From Hyphomicrobiales bacterium (GTDB lineage Bacteria > Pseudomonadota > Alphaproteobacteria > Rhizobiales > Rhizobiaceae), in NCBI GenBank assembly GCA_900466945.1, contig UBNV01000006.1, positions 124,001 to 188,000 on the forward strand: a stretch of DNA of 64,000 nucleotides. The letters are read 5' to 3'. The position numbers and the translations under genes are program-made. Shown here in pieces: positions 45,665-54,420 of the stretch (the stretch's first letter is position 1; each line of letters opens with the position of its first letter). The notes beneath the pieces were generated by a model. It was not told where the DNA came from. It was given only the letters and a program-made list of their open reading frames with translations, and made no database searches.

Positions 45665-47755
45665 ATGAACACCAGGATCGCCCTATTCGCCGGAGCCAGT
45701 CTCCTTGCCCTTCAAGCTGCCGCTGTCGCGCAGGATGGCGCGACGACCGAGCTCACCGAAATCGTCGTGTCGGGTGAGGGGGAACCGACCGCACCCACGG
45801 AAGGCTATGTCGCCAAGGCGGCCGCCGCAGGCACCAAGACGGCAACGCCGGTCCTCGAAACGCAGCGCTCGGTCTCGGTCGTCACACGCGACGAGATCGA
45901 GGATCGCGGCGCTCAGACGCTCGGTCAGGCGCTGTCGACCACGGCCGGGCTGGTTGGCGAGCCCTATGGTGGCGATCCGCGCTTCGACAGCCCGGTCCTG
46001 CGCGGTTTCGACATGCGCAACGCCCAGTATCTGAACGGCCTGCGGTTGATGCGCTCGTCGGGTGCGCCGTCCTATGACATCTACGGGCTGGAGCGGGTGG
46101 AAGTGCTGAAAGGCCCGGCATCGAGCCTCTACGGCTCCGGCACGCCGGCCGGTGTCATCAACATGGTCCAGAAACATGCCCAGTTCAAGGATGCCTATGA
46201 GGCCGGCACCGGCTTCTCGCTGGATGGCGACAAGGAGGTCTTCCTCGACGCCAACAAGGTGTTTTCCGATACGCTGGCGACCCGGTTCACCGGCAAGCTG
46301 AGCGATACAGAGGAAGACATCGACGAACTGACCAACAAGCGCGGCTATCTCGGTCTCGCCACCCGCTGGTCGCCGACCGACGGGACCACCGTGGATTTCC
46401 TCGCCTCCTACCAGAAGGACTCGCCGATCACGCCGGCGGGCATTCCCTTCGACCTCACGGGCCAGGGCAACGACGACAGCCTTCGCGATCTCTATATCGG
46501 CGATCCCGCGATCGACGAATCCGACCGTCGCATGAGCAATATCGGCTACGAGCTGCACCATGAATTCGACAACGGCTGGGCGCTCGACCAGTCCGCCCGT
46601 TTCCAAAAATTCGACTGGGATTACACCGGCTTCTACGTTTCCGGCTTCACGGCGCCCTCGACGGTCAATCGCGGTGTGATCTTCCAGGACGAGGACACCT
46701 GGACGGCGAATCTCGACACGCGTTTTTCTGGCGAAGTCGATACCGGTCCCGTCAGCCACAAGCTGCTGTTTGGTCTCGACCTGCGCAAGTACGACGACAA
46801 CACGACGACGGAATTTGCCACGTCCTCGGCGCTCGACATCACGAGCCCGACGTCCGCGACCGTCGGCGCGCCCTGGTATACGCTGACCGAAGACCTTACG
46901 CTCGAACAGGTCGGCATATATGCGCAGGACGAGCTGGCGATCGACAACTGGCGCGCAACGCTCGGGCTGCGCCACGACTGGGCCGACCAGCAGGGCACCT
47001 CTACCAACAACTTCTCCGGCACCGAAATCATCGACCAGAGTGACAGCGCCACAACCGGCAATGTCGGGCTCTCCTACCTCTTCGACAGCGGGTTCGCGCC
47101 CTATGTCAGCTACGCCACCTCCTTCGATCCCGAGATCGGGACGGACATCGGCGGCAATGTGTTGAAGCCCACCACCGGCGAGCAGTGGGAAATCGGGGTG
47201 AAGTACCAGCCGACATCCTTCGACGGCCTGTTCTCGATCGCCCTCTACGACCTCACCCAGGACAATGTCAGCGTCACGGTCACCGAGGGCGCCGTCACCG
47301 GCACGCGTCAGATCGGCCAGGTGAAGTCGCGCGGTATCGAGGTCGAGGGGGCCGCCGAGATTGCCATGGGCTGGAGCGTCAAGGCCGCCTATAGCTACAA
47401 CGACGCTGAACAGGTCGGCACCAACGACGGCAAGATGCCGGCCAACATGCCGCGCCACTCGGGCAGCGTCTGGCTGGCTTACGACTTTGCCGAGGACACG
47501 GCGCTGGCCGGCCTCTCGGTGGCCGGCGGGATCCGCTACATCGGCGAGCGCTTCGGCGACAATGCCAACACCTACGAACTGGATCCCGTGGCTCTGGTCG
47601 ACCTCGCCGCGAAATACAAGGTCACGGACAAGGCGACGCTCGCCGTCAACCTCAACAACCTGACCGACGAGACCTATGTCGCCAATTGCGGTTCCTTCGG
47701 CTGCTACTATGGCTCGGGCCGCTCGGTCATGGGAACCCTGACCGTCCGGTGGTAG
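45665..47755 (+). CDS. TonB-dependent siderophore receptor
   Basis: A 696-residue outer-membrane receptor with signal peptide (LFAGASLLALQAAAVAQ). A TonB box-like TELTEIVVSG precedes the plug domain (QRSVSVVTRDEIEDRGAQTLGQALSTTAGL in outline, then RGFDMRNAQYLNGLRL, and GPASSLYGSGTPAGVINMVQK in outline). A 22-strand barrel follows and ends in VMGTLTVRW with a terminal Trp. It is of the FhuA/FoxA/FpvA siderophore type; the ligand is likely a hydroxamate given the fhu-like genes. The stop shares a base with the next start. The 114-base leader holds TGAATTATTCA, a palindrome of unknown regulator. Confidence 0.93.
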   Translation: MNTRIALFAGASLLALQAAAVAQDGATTELTEIVVSGEGEPTAPTEGYVAKAAAAGTKTATPVLETQRSVSVVTRDEIEDRGAQTLGQALSTTAGLVGEPYGGDPRFDSPVLRGFDMRNAQYLNGLRLMRSSGAPSYDIYGLERVEVLKGPASSLYGSGTPAGVINMVQKHAQFKDAYEAGTGFSLDGDKEVFLDANKVFSDTLATRFTGKLSDTEEDIDELTNKRGYLGLATRWSPTDGTTVDFLASYQKDSPITPAGIPFDLTGQGNDDSLRDLYIGDPAIDESDRRMSNIGYELHHEFDNGWALDQSARFQKFDWDYTGFYVSGFTAPSTVNRGVIFQDEDTWTANLDTRFSGEVDTGPVSHKLLFGLDLRKYDDNTTTEFATSSALDITSPTSATVGAPWYTLTEDLTLEQVGIYAQDELAIDNWRATLGLRHDWADQQGTSTNNFSGTEIIDQSDSATTGNVGLSYLFDSGFAPYVSYATSFDPEIGTDIGGNVLKPTTGEQWEIGVKYQPTSFDGLFSIALYDLTQDNVSVTVTEGAVTGTRQIGQVKSRGIEVEGAAEIAMGWSVKAAYSYNDAEQVGTNDGKMPANMPRHSGSVWLAYDFAEDTALAGLSVAGGIRYIGERFGDNANTYELDPVALVDLAAKYKVTDKATLAVNLNNLTDETYVANCGSFGCYYGSGRSVMGTLTVRW

Positions 47756-48657
47756 TGTTTGACCGACCATATGGCCGGCGCGCCCTTTTGAAGCTGTTCG
47801 CTGCGACAGGGCTCGCCGGTGTTTCCCTTCCTATGCATGCCGCGACCGTGGCGCCATCAGACGCCGCAGGTCTGCGTCTGGCGGCGATCGACTGGGCCAT
47901 GCTGGAAACCGCCTGGGCGATTGGCCACATACCGGTCGCGGGCACCGAACTCATACGCTTCCGCGTCGAAAGTCCCGAGATTCTGCTTCCGAAAGAGACG
48001 CTTGATCTCGGCCTGCGTGGCACGCCCAATTTCGAGCAGCTGCGGTTTGCGGCCCCGGACCTGATCCTGTCGTCGCCCTTCTACACGAGGCACGAGGACG
48101 CGCTGACGACCGTCGCGCCGGTCTTCAGCCTGCCGTTTTTTGTTCGCGGCGAGCCGTCCCTGCCGCATGCGCTGGACGCGATCGAGGCGCTTGCCGAGCG
48201 ATTGGGCGACCCGGCGTCCGGACATCGCGCGCGCCAAAACGCCGAGACGCAGTTCGACCGGATCGCTGCCCGGCTGAAACCGCATGCCGACCGGCCGGTG
48301 ATGCTGATCGATTTCGGCGATGCCCGCCATTTCCGCGCCTTCGGCTTCGACAGCCTCTACGGATCGACGCTCACGCGCCTCGGCCTTGCCAATGCCTGGC
48401 AGGACGGGACGCAATTCTCCTTCGCCGCGCCCGTGCCTCTCGACCGTCTCGCGGATATGCCAGACGCCAGCTTCGTCATCGTCAGCCCGGTGCCGCTCGA
48501 AGCGCGGGCGCAATTGCAGCGCTCGGTCCTGTGGAATGCGCTCCCACAGGTCAGGGCCGGCCGCGTCCATCAACTGTTCGCCACCAATGCCTTCGGTGGC
48601 GTGCCCTCGGCGCTCGCCTTTGCCGAAGGTCTCGCCGAGGCTCTGGCGACAGCATGA
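47755..48657 (+). CDS. Iron-siderophore ABC transporter substrate-binding protein (FhuD-like)
   Basis: A 300-residue periplasmic binding protein of the helical-backbone type (FhuD family). The N-terminus has a twin-arginine signal (RRALLKLFAATGLAG). The core shows LRLAAIDWAMLETAWAIGHIPVAG, LGLRGTPNFEQLRFAAPDLILSS in outline and HFRAFGFDSLYGSTLTRLGLANAW in outline, as in hydroxamate siderophore binders. The start is GTG at 47755, sharing one base with the receptor stop (TAGTG); GTG at 47749 is an alternative. The stop overlaps the permease start (ATGA). Confidence 0.9.
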   Translation: MFDRPYGRRALLKLFAATGLAGVSLPMHAATVAPSDAAGLRLAAIDWAMLETAWAIGHIPVAGTELIRFRVESPEILLPKETLDLGLRGTPNFEQLRFAAPDLILSSPFYTRHEDALTTVAPVFSLPFFVRGEPSLPHALDAIEALAERLGDPASGHRARQNAETQFDRIAARLKPHADRPVMLIDFGDARHFRAFGFDSLYGSTLTRLGLANAWQDGTQFSFAAPVPLDRLADMPDASFVIVSPVPLEARAQLQRSVLWNALPQVRAGRVHQLFATNAFGGVPSALAFAEGLAEALATA

Positions 48658-50612
48658 AATCCTTGCCCATCCTCCTCCTGATGGCCGGCGCTCTGCTTTG
48701 GTTTCTCGCGGCAAACGCGCTGCTGCCCGTCCATGCCTGGCCAGACGCATTCTTTCCCGCAAGCGAGCGCACGATTGAACAGATCCGCCTCGTCTATGGC
48801 CTCATGCCGCGCGCCGTCGTGGCGGTGCTGGTCGGCGCGGCGCTGGGGCTGGCAGGCAGCCTGCTGCAGCGCCTGCTGCGCAATCCGCTCGCCGATCCGA
48901 CGGTGCTCGGTGTGTCGGCCGGGGCGCAACTGGCGCTTGTCGGCGCCACCCTCTTTGCGCCGGCGCTCCTCGCCCCCGGCCGGCTTCCGGTCGCACTCGC
49001 AGGCGCGGCCGTTTCCGCCGCACTGGTTTTCCTCATCGGCCAGAGACGCGGTTTCGAACCGGCCCGCCTTGTCGTGGTCGGCCTGTTGACGGGGCTCATG
49101 GCCTCGAGCCTCGCTACGGCGCTCACGCTCGCCCATGGCCAGTATCTCCTGTCGCTGGTGATCTGGAACGGCGGCTCCCTGGTTCAGCAGGACTGGTCTG
49201 CCGTTACCCGCCTCTCGGTCGTTCTGTGTCTCAGCCTCGTCGTCGCGCTGGCTCTGCTGCGGCCGATGCAATTGCTGTCGATCGGTGGAGAGACGGCCGC
49301 CGCGCTCGGCATGCGGGTTGGCTTGATCCGTGCCATGGTCATCGCCGTTGCCGTCCTTCTGACCGCCATGGTCTCGGCCGAAGTCGGCCTCATCGGCTTC
49401 ATCGGCCTGGCCGCCCCGACGGTGGTCAGAGCAATCGGCTTTCGCCACGAGGCATCGCGAATGATCGCCTGCATGGTGGCGGGTGGTGGCCTGCTTCTCC
49501 TTTGCGACAGCGGCGTCCTGCTGCTCGACAAGGCTGTCGGCGAGATGTTCCCGGTCGGGGCCGTCACAGGGTTGATCGGCGGGCCGCTGATGCTCTGGCT
49601 CTTGCCGAGGCTTTCCGGGCGCACGCCGCCTGCTGGCGTGGCAGCAGGCGAAACGCGGCAAATCGGCTCGGCCTGGCGGCCAGTGGCGGTGCTAGTGGCG
49701 CTGCTGTTTGCCGGCTCGCTTCTGGGACTCGTGCTCGGCCGTGGGCCTGATGGCTGGACCTTCCTCGACACCGACCAGGTCTCCGCCTTCCTGCCCCTGC
49801 GCCTGCCACGATTGCTCGCCGCGATTGCCGCCGGCGCGCTTCTGGCCGGTGCGGGTGCCGTTCTGCAAAGAACGACCTCCAATCCGCTCGCCTCTCCGGA
49901 AGTCATGGGCGTGTCCTCAGGTGCGGCGCTCGGCTTTGGCCTTGCGGTTTTCCTTATCCCAGCACCGGATGCCTTGACGCTCCTGCTCGCGGCTGGCCTC
50001 GGCGGAGCCGTGGTGCTGGCTGTCGTCGCGCGGGTCGCGGTCAGAACCGGGATGCCGACGGACCGCATCCTGCTGACGGGTCTGGCCATCAGTGCGCTTG
50101 CCACAGCGGTGCTCTCGGCCATGATGTCCAGCGGCGACGCGAGGGCCTGGGTCATCCTCACCTGGCTCTCGGGATCGACCTCTATGGTCGGTATGACGCA
50201 GGCTGTCGTGCTGCTGGTCCTAACCGCGTTGCTTCTCCTCTTCTGTGTTCTCGCTGCGCGCTGGCTGACCATCCTGCCGCTCGGGGCCGAGATCGCCGGC
50301 GCGCTCGGCCTGTCGCGCCTTGCCCGGGTGAGCCTCTTCCTCGCCGCCGGCATCGCGACGGGAACGGCGACCGTGCTGGTCGGCCCGGTCAGTTTCGTCG
50401 GGCTCATGGCGCCCCATCTCTCCCGCGCGCTCGGCCTCACCACGGCAGGCGGATTTGCCGCCGGTTCCATGCTGATCGGCGCCTTCCTGATGATGCTGGC
50501 AGATGCCGGTTCGCGTCTTGCCGCCTTCCCCTACGAACTGCCGCTCGGCCTGTTCGCCACCCTGATCGGGGCACCCTGGCTCCTGCTTCATCTGACGAGA
50601 CGGACGCGATGA
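48654..50612 (+). CDS. Iron-siderophore ABC transporter double permease (FhuB-like)
   Basis: A 652-residue inner-membrane protein of two fused FecCD halves with about 18-20 segments. Each half has the core pattern: RLVYGLMPRAVVAVLVGAALGLAGSLLQRLLRNPLADPTVLGVSAGA in outline, and RLPRLLAAIAAGALLAGAGAVLQRTTSNPLASPEVMGVSSGAALG in outline. The ATPase-contact loops contain GEIGLIGFIGLAAP-like and GPVSFVGLMAPHLSR. The fusion is diagnostic of FhuB-type hydroxamate importers. It overlaps the genes on both sides by four bases. Confidence 0.93.
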   Translation: MKSLPILLLMAGALLWFLAANALLPVHAWPDAFFPASERTIEQIRLVYGLMPRAVVAVLVGAALGLAGSLLQRLLRNPLADPTVLGVSAGAQLALVGATLFAPALLAPGRLPVALAGAAVSAALVFLIGQRRGFEPARLVVVGLLTGLMASSLATALTLAHGQYLLSLVIWNGGSLVQQDWSAVTRLSVVLCLSLVVALALLRPMQLLSIGGETAAALGMRVGLIRAMVIAVAVLLTAMVSAEVGLIGFIGLAAPTVVRAIGFRHEASRMIACMVAGGGLLLLCDSGVLLLDKAVGEMFPVGAVTGLIGGPLMLWLLPRLSGRTPPAGVAAGETRQIGSAWRPVAVLVALLFAGSLLGLVLGRGPDGWTFLDTDQVSAFLPLRLPRLLAAIAAGALLAGAGAVLQRTTSNPLASPEVMGVSSGAALGFGLAVFLIPAPDALTLLLAAGLGGAVVLAVVARVAVRTGMPTDRILLTGLAISALATAVLSAMMSSGDARAWVILTWLSGSTSMVGMTQAVVLLVLTALLLLFCVLAARWLTILPLGAEIAGALGLSRLARVSLFLAAGIATGTATVLVGPVSFVGLMAPHLSRALGLTTAGGFAAGSMLIGAFLMMLADAGSRLAAFPYELPLGLFATLIGAPWLLLHLTRRTR

Positions 50613-51391
50613 CACCCCTGTTCGAAATCCGAAACCTCACCATCGAGCTCGGCACCCGCGCAACCTCGCGCCGGGTGATCGAAAACCTCGACCTCGACAT
50701 CCCGGCTGGTCGCACGGTGGCCCTGATCGGTCATAACGGTTCGGGCAAGTCGACGCTTCTGAAGGTGCTCGCCCGCCAGATCGGGAGAACCTCCGGCGAG
50801 ATCGTCACCATGGGCCGGCCGCAGGACGGCTGGTCCGCGCGCGACCACGCCCGCGCACTCGCCTACCTGCCGCAATACACCCCCGCCGCCGAGGGCATGA
50901 CGGTGCGCCAACTTGTGGCGCTCGGCCGCTACCCCTGGCATGGTGCGCTCGGCCGCCCGACGGCTGCAGACAGAGAGGCCGTCGAAGCCGCGATCACCGA
51001 ATGCGGCCTGTCGGACTACGAGAGCCGCCTCGTCGATACCCTGTCGGGCGGCGAGCGCCAGCGCGCCTGGCTCGCCATGCTGCTCGCTCAAGGTGCGAAG
51101 GCGCTGCTCCTCGACGAGCCGATCTCGGCCCTCGACATCGCCCACCAGATCGAGGTCATGAGCCTCGTGCATCGCCTGTCGGAGGCGGGTCGCTCGGTCG
51201 TGGTTGTCCTGCACGACGTCAATCTGGCCGCCCGTTTTGCCGATCACATCATCGCCTTGAAAAGCGGAAAGGTTGTGCTGAACGGCACGTCGGAAGACTT
51301 GATGCAACCGGATGCCTTGTCACGGGTCTACGGTCTTGCCATGGATGTGGTGACACGTCCCGGCCGCTCGCCGCTCGCCAGCGCCCTTTGA
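50609..51391 (+). CDS. Iron-siderophore ABC transporter ATPase (FhuC-like)
   Basis: A 260-residue ATPase. Walker A is GHNGSGKST, the signature LSGGERQRAWLAMLLAQG, Walker B LLLDEPISALD and the H loop VLHDVNLAARFADHI. The segment VALGRYPWHGALGRPTAADREAVE is typical of FhuC/FecE proteins. It overlaps the permease gene by ATGA and is separated by 30 bases from the ABC exporter. It completes receptor-FhuD-FhuB-FhuC, a full ferric-hydroxamate path. Confidence 0.94.
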   Translation: MTPLFEIRNLTIELGTRATSRRVIENLDLDIPAGRTVALIGHNGSGKSTLLKVLARQIGRTSGEIVTMGRPQDGWSARDHARALAYLPQYTPAAEGMTVRQLVALGRYPWHGALGRPTAADREAVEAAITECGLSDYESRLVDTLSGGERQRAWLAMLLAQGAKALLLDEPISALDIAHQIEVMSLVHRLSEAGRSVVVVLHDVNLAARFADHIIALKSGKVVLNGTSEDLMQPDALSRVYGLAMDVVTRPGRSPLASAL

Positions 51392-51421
51392 GGGTGCAGT
51401 GGACAATTGCAGGATCATCGC

Positions 51422-53122
51422 ATGTTGAAACAGTTCTTTGCCTATTATCGCCCGTGGAAGGGCCTCTTCTGGCTCGATTTTTCCTGTGCCGTCGTGTCCG
51501 GACTGCTGGAGCTTGCCTTCCCGCTTGCCGTCACCGCCTTCATCGACAGGCTGCTGCCGACCGGCAACTGGACGCTGACACTGATGGCGGCTGCCGGCCT
51601 GCTCGCCATCTATCTCGTCAATGCCGCCCTGATGGCGATCGTCATCTATTGGGGCCACAAGCTCGGCATCAACATCGAGACCTCGATGCGCGCCAAGGCC
51701 TTCGAGCATCTGACGACGCTCTCCTGGCGCTGGTATGACACGGCCCGCACCGGCAAGCTCGTCGCCCGCGTGACACGCGACCTCGAAGAAGTCGGCGAAG
51801 TCGCCCATCACGGCCCCGAGGATCTCTTCATCGCGATCATGACCTTTGTCGGCGCCTTTTTCCTGATGCTCAACCTGCATGTGGAGCTCGCCCTCGTCAC
51901 GGCACTCATCGTGCCGGGCACGGTCGCCATCGTCTCCATCTATGGCGGCCGCATGACCCGCACCTGGCAGGAGATCTATGGCCGCATCGGCGCCTTCAAC
52001 GTTCGGCTAGAAGAGACGATCGGCGGCATCCGCGTGGTCCAGGCCTATGCCAACGAGGGCCATGAGCGGCAGCTGTTTGCAAAGGACAATGCCCGTTACC
52101 GCCGGACCAAGCTCGACGCCTACCGGGTCATGGCAGCGTCTTCCTCGCTGCATTACATGGGCATGCGCGCCGTCCAGGTGGTGATCATGGTGATCGGCTC
52201 CGGCTATGTGCTCTCGGGCTCCATGTCGACCGGCAGCTTCGTCGGCTTTCTGCTTCTGGTGGGCGTCTTCTTCCGTCCGCTCGACAAGATCACCGCCGTC
52301 ATCGAGACCTATCCGCGCGGCATTGCCGGCTTCCGCCGTTATCTCGACCTGCTCGCTACGGAACCCGAGATTACGGACAGTCACAATGCACGCCCGGTGT
52401 CCACGCTCAGCGGTGACATCCGCTTCTCGGATGTCACGTTCGCCTTCACGCCGGGTCGCCCCGTGCTGCACGACGTCTCGCTGCATGTGAAGCCGGGTGA
52501 AACCGTAGCTTTCGTCGGCGAATCCGGTGCCGGAAAGTCGACCCTGCTGTCGCTCCTGCCGCGGTTCTACGAGCCGACGTCGGGCACGATCACCATCGAC
52601 GACATGACGCTGTCGGAGATGACCGTGGAAAGCCTGCGTCGCCAGATCGGTCTTGTCTCCCAGGACGTCTTCCTCTTCGGCGGCACGCTCCGGGAAAACA
52701 TCATCTATGGCCGCCTCGGCGCCACCGATGACGATATCATGGAAGCCTGTCGGCGCGCCCAGCTCTCCACCATGCTGGAGAACCTGCCCGAGGGACTCGA
52801 CACGATCGTCGGCGAACGCGGCATCATGCTGTCGGGCGGCCAGAAGCAGCGCGTGGCGATTGCCCGAGCCTTTCTCAAGGATCCGCCGATCCTGCTGCTC
52901 GACGAGGCCACCTCGGCGCTCGACAGCACCACCGAGCGGGAGATCCAGTCGGCTCTGGAAGACCTGTCGAAGGGCCGCACGACACTGGTCGTCGCCCATC
53001 GGCTCGGCACGATCCGCAATGCCGACCGCATCGTCGTCATGCAGCAGGGCCGCATCGTCGAGGTCGGGACGCATGCCGAATTGCTGGAGCGGGCAGGGGC
53101 CTATGCGAAGCTCGCTGCCTGA
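51422..53122 (+). CDS. ABC exporter (fused membrane and ATPase domains)
   Basis: A 566-residue half-transporter of the MsbA/LmrA type acting as a homodimer. Residues of about 15-300 form six membrane segments (WLDFSCAVVSGLLELAFPLAVTAF, and later GSFVGFLLLVGVFFRPLD). The ATPase has Walker A GESGAGKST, Q loop LVSQDVFLF, signature LSGGQKQRVAIARAF and Walker B ILLLDEATSALD. ATG at 51422 follows AGGATC. Located just downstream of fhuC on the same strand, it may export a siderophore or a released ligand after iron removal; no biosynthesis genes are near. The substrate is inferred from place only. Confidence 0.9.
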   Translation: MLKQFFAYYRPWKGLFWLDFSCAVVSGLLELAFPLAVTAFIDRLLPTGNWTLTLMAAAGLLAIYLVNAALMAIVIYWGHKLGINIETSMRAKAFEHLTTLSWRWYDTARTGKLVARVTRDLEEVGEVAHHGPEDLFIAIMTFVGAFFLMLNLHVELALVTALIVPGTVAIVSIYGGRMTRTWQEIYGRIGAFNVRLEETIGGIRVVQAYANEGHERQLFAKDNARYRRTKLDAYRVMAASSSLHYMGMRAVQVVIMVIGSGYVLSGSMSTGSFVGFLLLVGVFFRPLDKITAVIETYPRGIAGFRRYLDLLATEPEITDSHNARPVSTLSGDIRFSDVTFAFTPGRPVLHDVSLHVKPGETVAFVGESGAGKSTLLSLLPRFYEPTSGTITIDDMTLSEMTVESLRRQIGLVSQDVFLFGGTLRENIIYGRLGATDDDIMEACRRAQLSTMLENLPEGLDTIVGERGIMLSGGQKQRVAIARAFLKDPPILLLDEATSALDSTTEREIQSALEDLSKGRTTLVVAHRLGTIRNADRIVVMQQGRIVEVGTHAELLERAGAYAKLAA

Positions 53123-53154
53123 CGTGGCGAAGGTGGGCATCCGCGCCAGACGCG

Positions 53155-54111
53155 TCAGCTCCAATAGGCAGCAGCTGTAAACTGGCTCTTGGCCAAGCCC
53201 AAGGCGACCAAGTGGCCGCGCGCGGCCCGAGCGCTCTCGGCGCCGGCGGCGAACCACACATAGGCGCCCTCCGGGATCACGGTCGCTGTCAGCGCTGCGA
53301 CCAGATCCTCAGTGCGTGACACGCGTGGATCCGCTGTGAGTTCGCCGAGATCCTCCGTCGACGCGGAAAGAACAGCCGAGACCTCGCCCTCGGCAAGCGC
53401 CAGCATGCGGGCAATAGCAGGCAGCGCTGTCTCGTCGCCAAATAGGAAGAGCGGCGAGCCGGAAGGGCACCATCCGCCGCCGGGACCCATGATGCCGACC
53501 GTCTGGCCGGCGGGGTTTGTCGCCACCCAGTCGCAGGTCGGGCTGCCGGCATGGTGGAAAATGTCGAAATCCAGCCAGTCCTTGTCCTGCGCAACCACGG
53601 TATAAACAGGCTTGTGGATCTTCCGTTCGGGCCAGACGGTGCGGCCGGTGCGGGAAACCCTCGGCCACTCGGGAGCCGCAGGATCTTCCGGCAGGAGCAG
53701 ACGGAAATGCAGGCTGCCGGTCGCAAACCGGGCCGCTTCCTCGCCCCGCAGCCGCACCCGGGTGAAACCGGGCGAACGCCGCGTGGCGGAAACAACCTGC
53801 ATCAGGGCCAGCCCCGGCGCCAGTGCGCCCTCGTTCACTTCGTTCCATTCAATCGTGAAGCCGCCATCCTCGAAGACTTCTGCGAGATTGCTTTGCAACG
53901 TTAACAACAACCGCCGCTCGGCACTTTCCAGCTCCACTGCGGCGCAATCGCCGTCGAGCCGGCGAAAGACGGCCGTGCTGCTCCAGATCGAGAAGCGTTT
54001 TTCCTCGTCTCCGCCCGACAGCGGGATCCCGAGGCGGCTCGCATGCTCGCCGATCAACGCGAATGCTGCTGCCTGCTGTCCAGCAATGGATCCGACCAAC
54101 CGATGCGTCAT
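53155..54111 (-). CDS. DUF2218 and siderophore-interacting protein fusion (ferric-siderophore reductase)
   Basis: A 318-residue cytoplasmic flavoprotein. Residues of about 5-95 look like DUF2218 (HASRLGIPLSG, then EERRLLLTLQSNLAEV-like). The rest is the SIP fold: a FAD region whose canonical RxYTxR appears as KPVYTVV, then FDIFHHAGSPTCDWVATNPAGQTVGIMGPGGG in outline, and a NAD(P)-type end (SPLFLFGDETALPAIARML). It should reduce ferric siderophore to release iron. The first Arg of the FAD motif is not conserved. The ATG at 54111 follows GGGGAAAG. It converges with the exporter gene. Confidence 0.87.
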   Translation of the reverse strand: MTHRLVGSIAGQQAAAFALIGEHASRLGIPLSGGDEEKRFSIWSSTAVFRRLDGDCAAVELESAERRLLLTLQSNLAEVFEDGGFTIEWNEVNEGALAPGLALMQVVSATRRSPGFTRVRLRGEEAARFATGSLHFRLLLPEDPAAPEWPRVSRTGRTVWPERKIHKPVYTVVAQDKDWLDFDIFHHAGSPTCDWVATNPAGQTVGIMGPGGGWCPSGSPLFLFGDETALPAIARMLALAEGEVSAVLSASTEDLGELTADPRVSRTEDLVAALTATVIPEGAYVWFAAGAESARAARGHLVALGLAKSQFTAAAYWS

Positions 54112-54420
54112 GTCACTTTCCCCGCGATATCGCACGCGTCTGGTTTATAAACATGATAGATAATGTCAAGATTTTATCGCAGGTGAGGGTATCCGCCCCC
54201 GCGTCGGGAGCCGCGTCCCTGCGGTCTATTGCAGTCGAGTCGAATCGAACTCAGGACCGCCAAGGCGCAACGGGCAGCATTTGCCTCTGAAATCGGGTTT
54301 TTCAGCTATTTTGAGCTATGAATTTTCCCATTCGCGGCGCGCCACGCCGTATTCGTTTCTTTATTTTGTTCCAAAGCCGGCTACTCTTGAAAACTAAGGG
54401 GATTCTTCTATGGGGACTGC
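54112..54420. promoter_or_regulatory. Divergent promoter region between the SIP and desaturase genes
   Basis: This 309-base region has no gene. The left side is AT-rich (GTTTATAAACATGATAGATAATGTC around 54140-54170), fitting an iron-controlled promoter for the SIP gene, but no certain Fur, RirA or Irr box was assigned. The right side holds another AT-rich stretch (54340-54410) for the desaturase. Confidence 0.4.

Noticed and set aside
45683..47770. A 695-codon open frame on the minus strand opposite the TonB receptor
   Set aside because: It is a shadow of a high-GC gene. The plus strand has a signal peptide, plug motifs and a terminal Trp; the minus frame has no recognisable domain and an Arg/Gly/Asp-rich composition.
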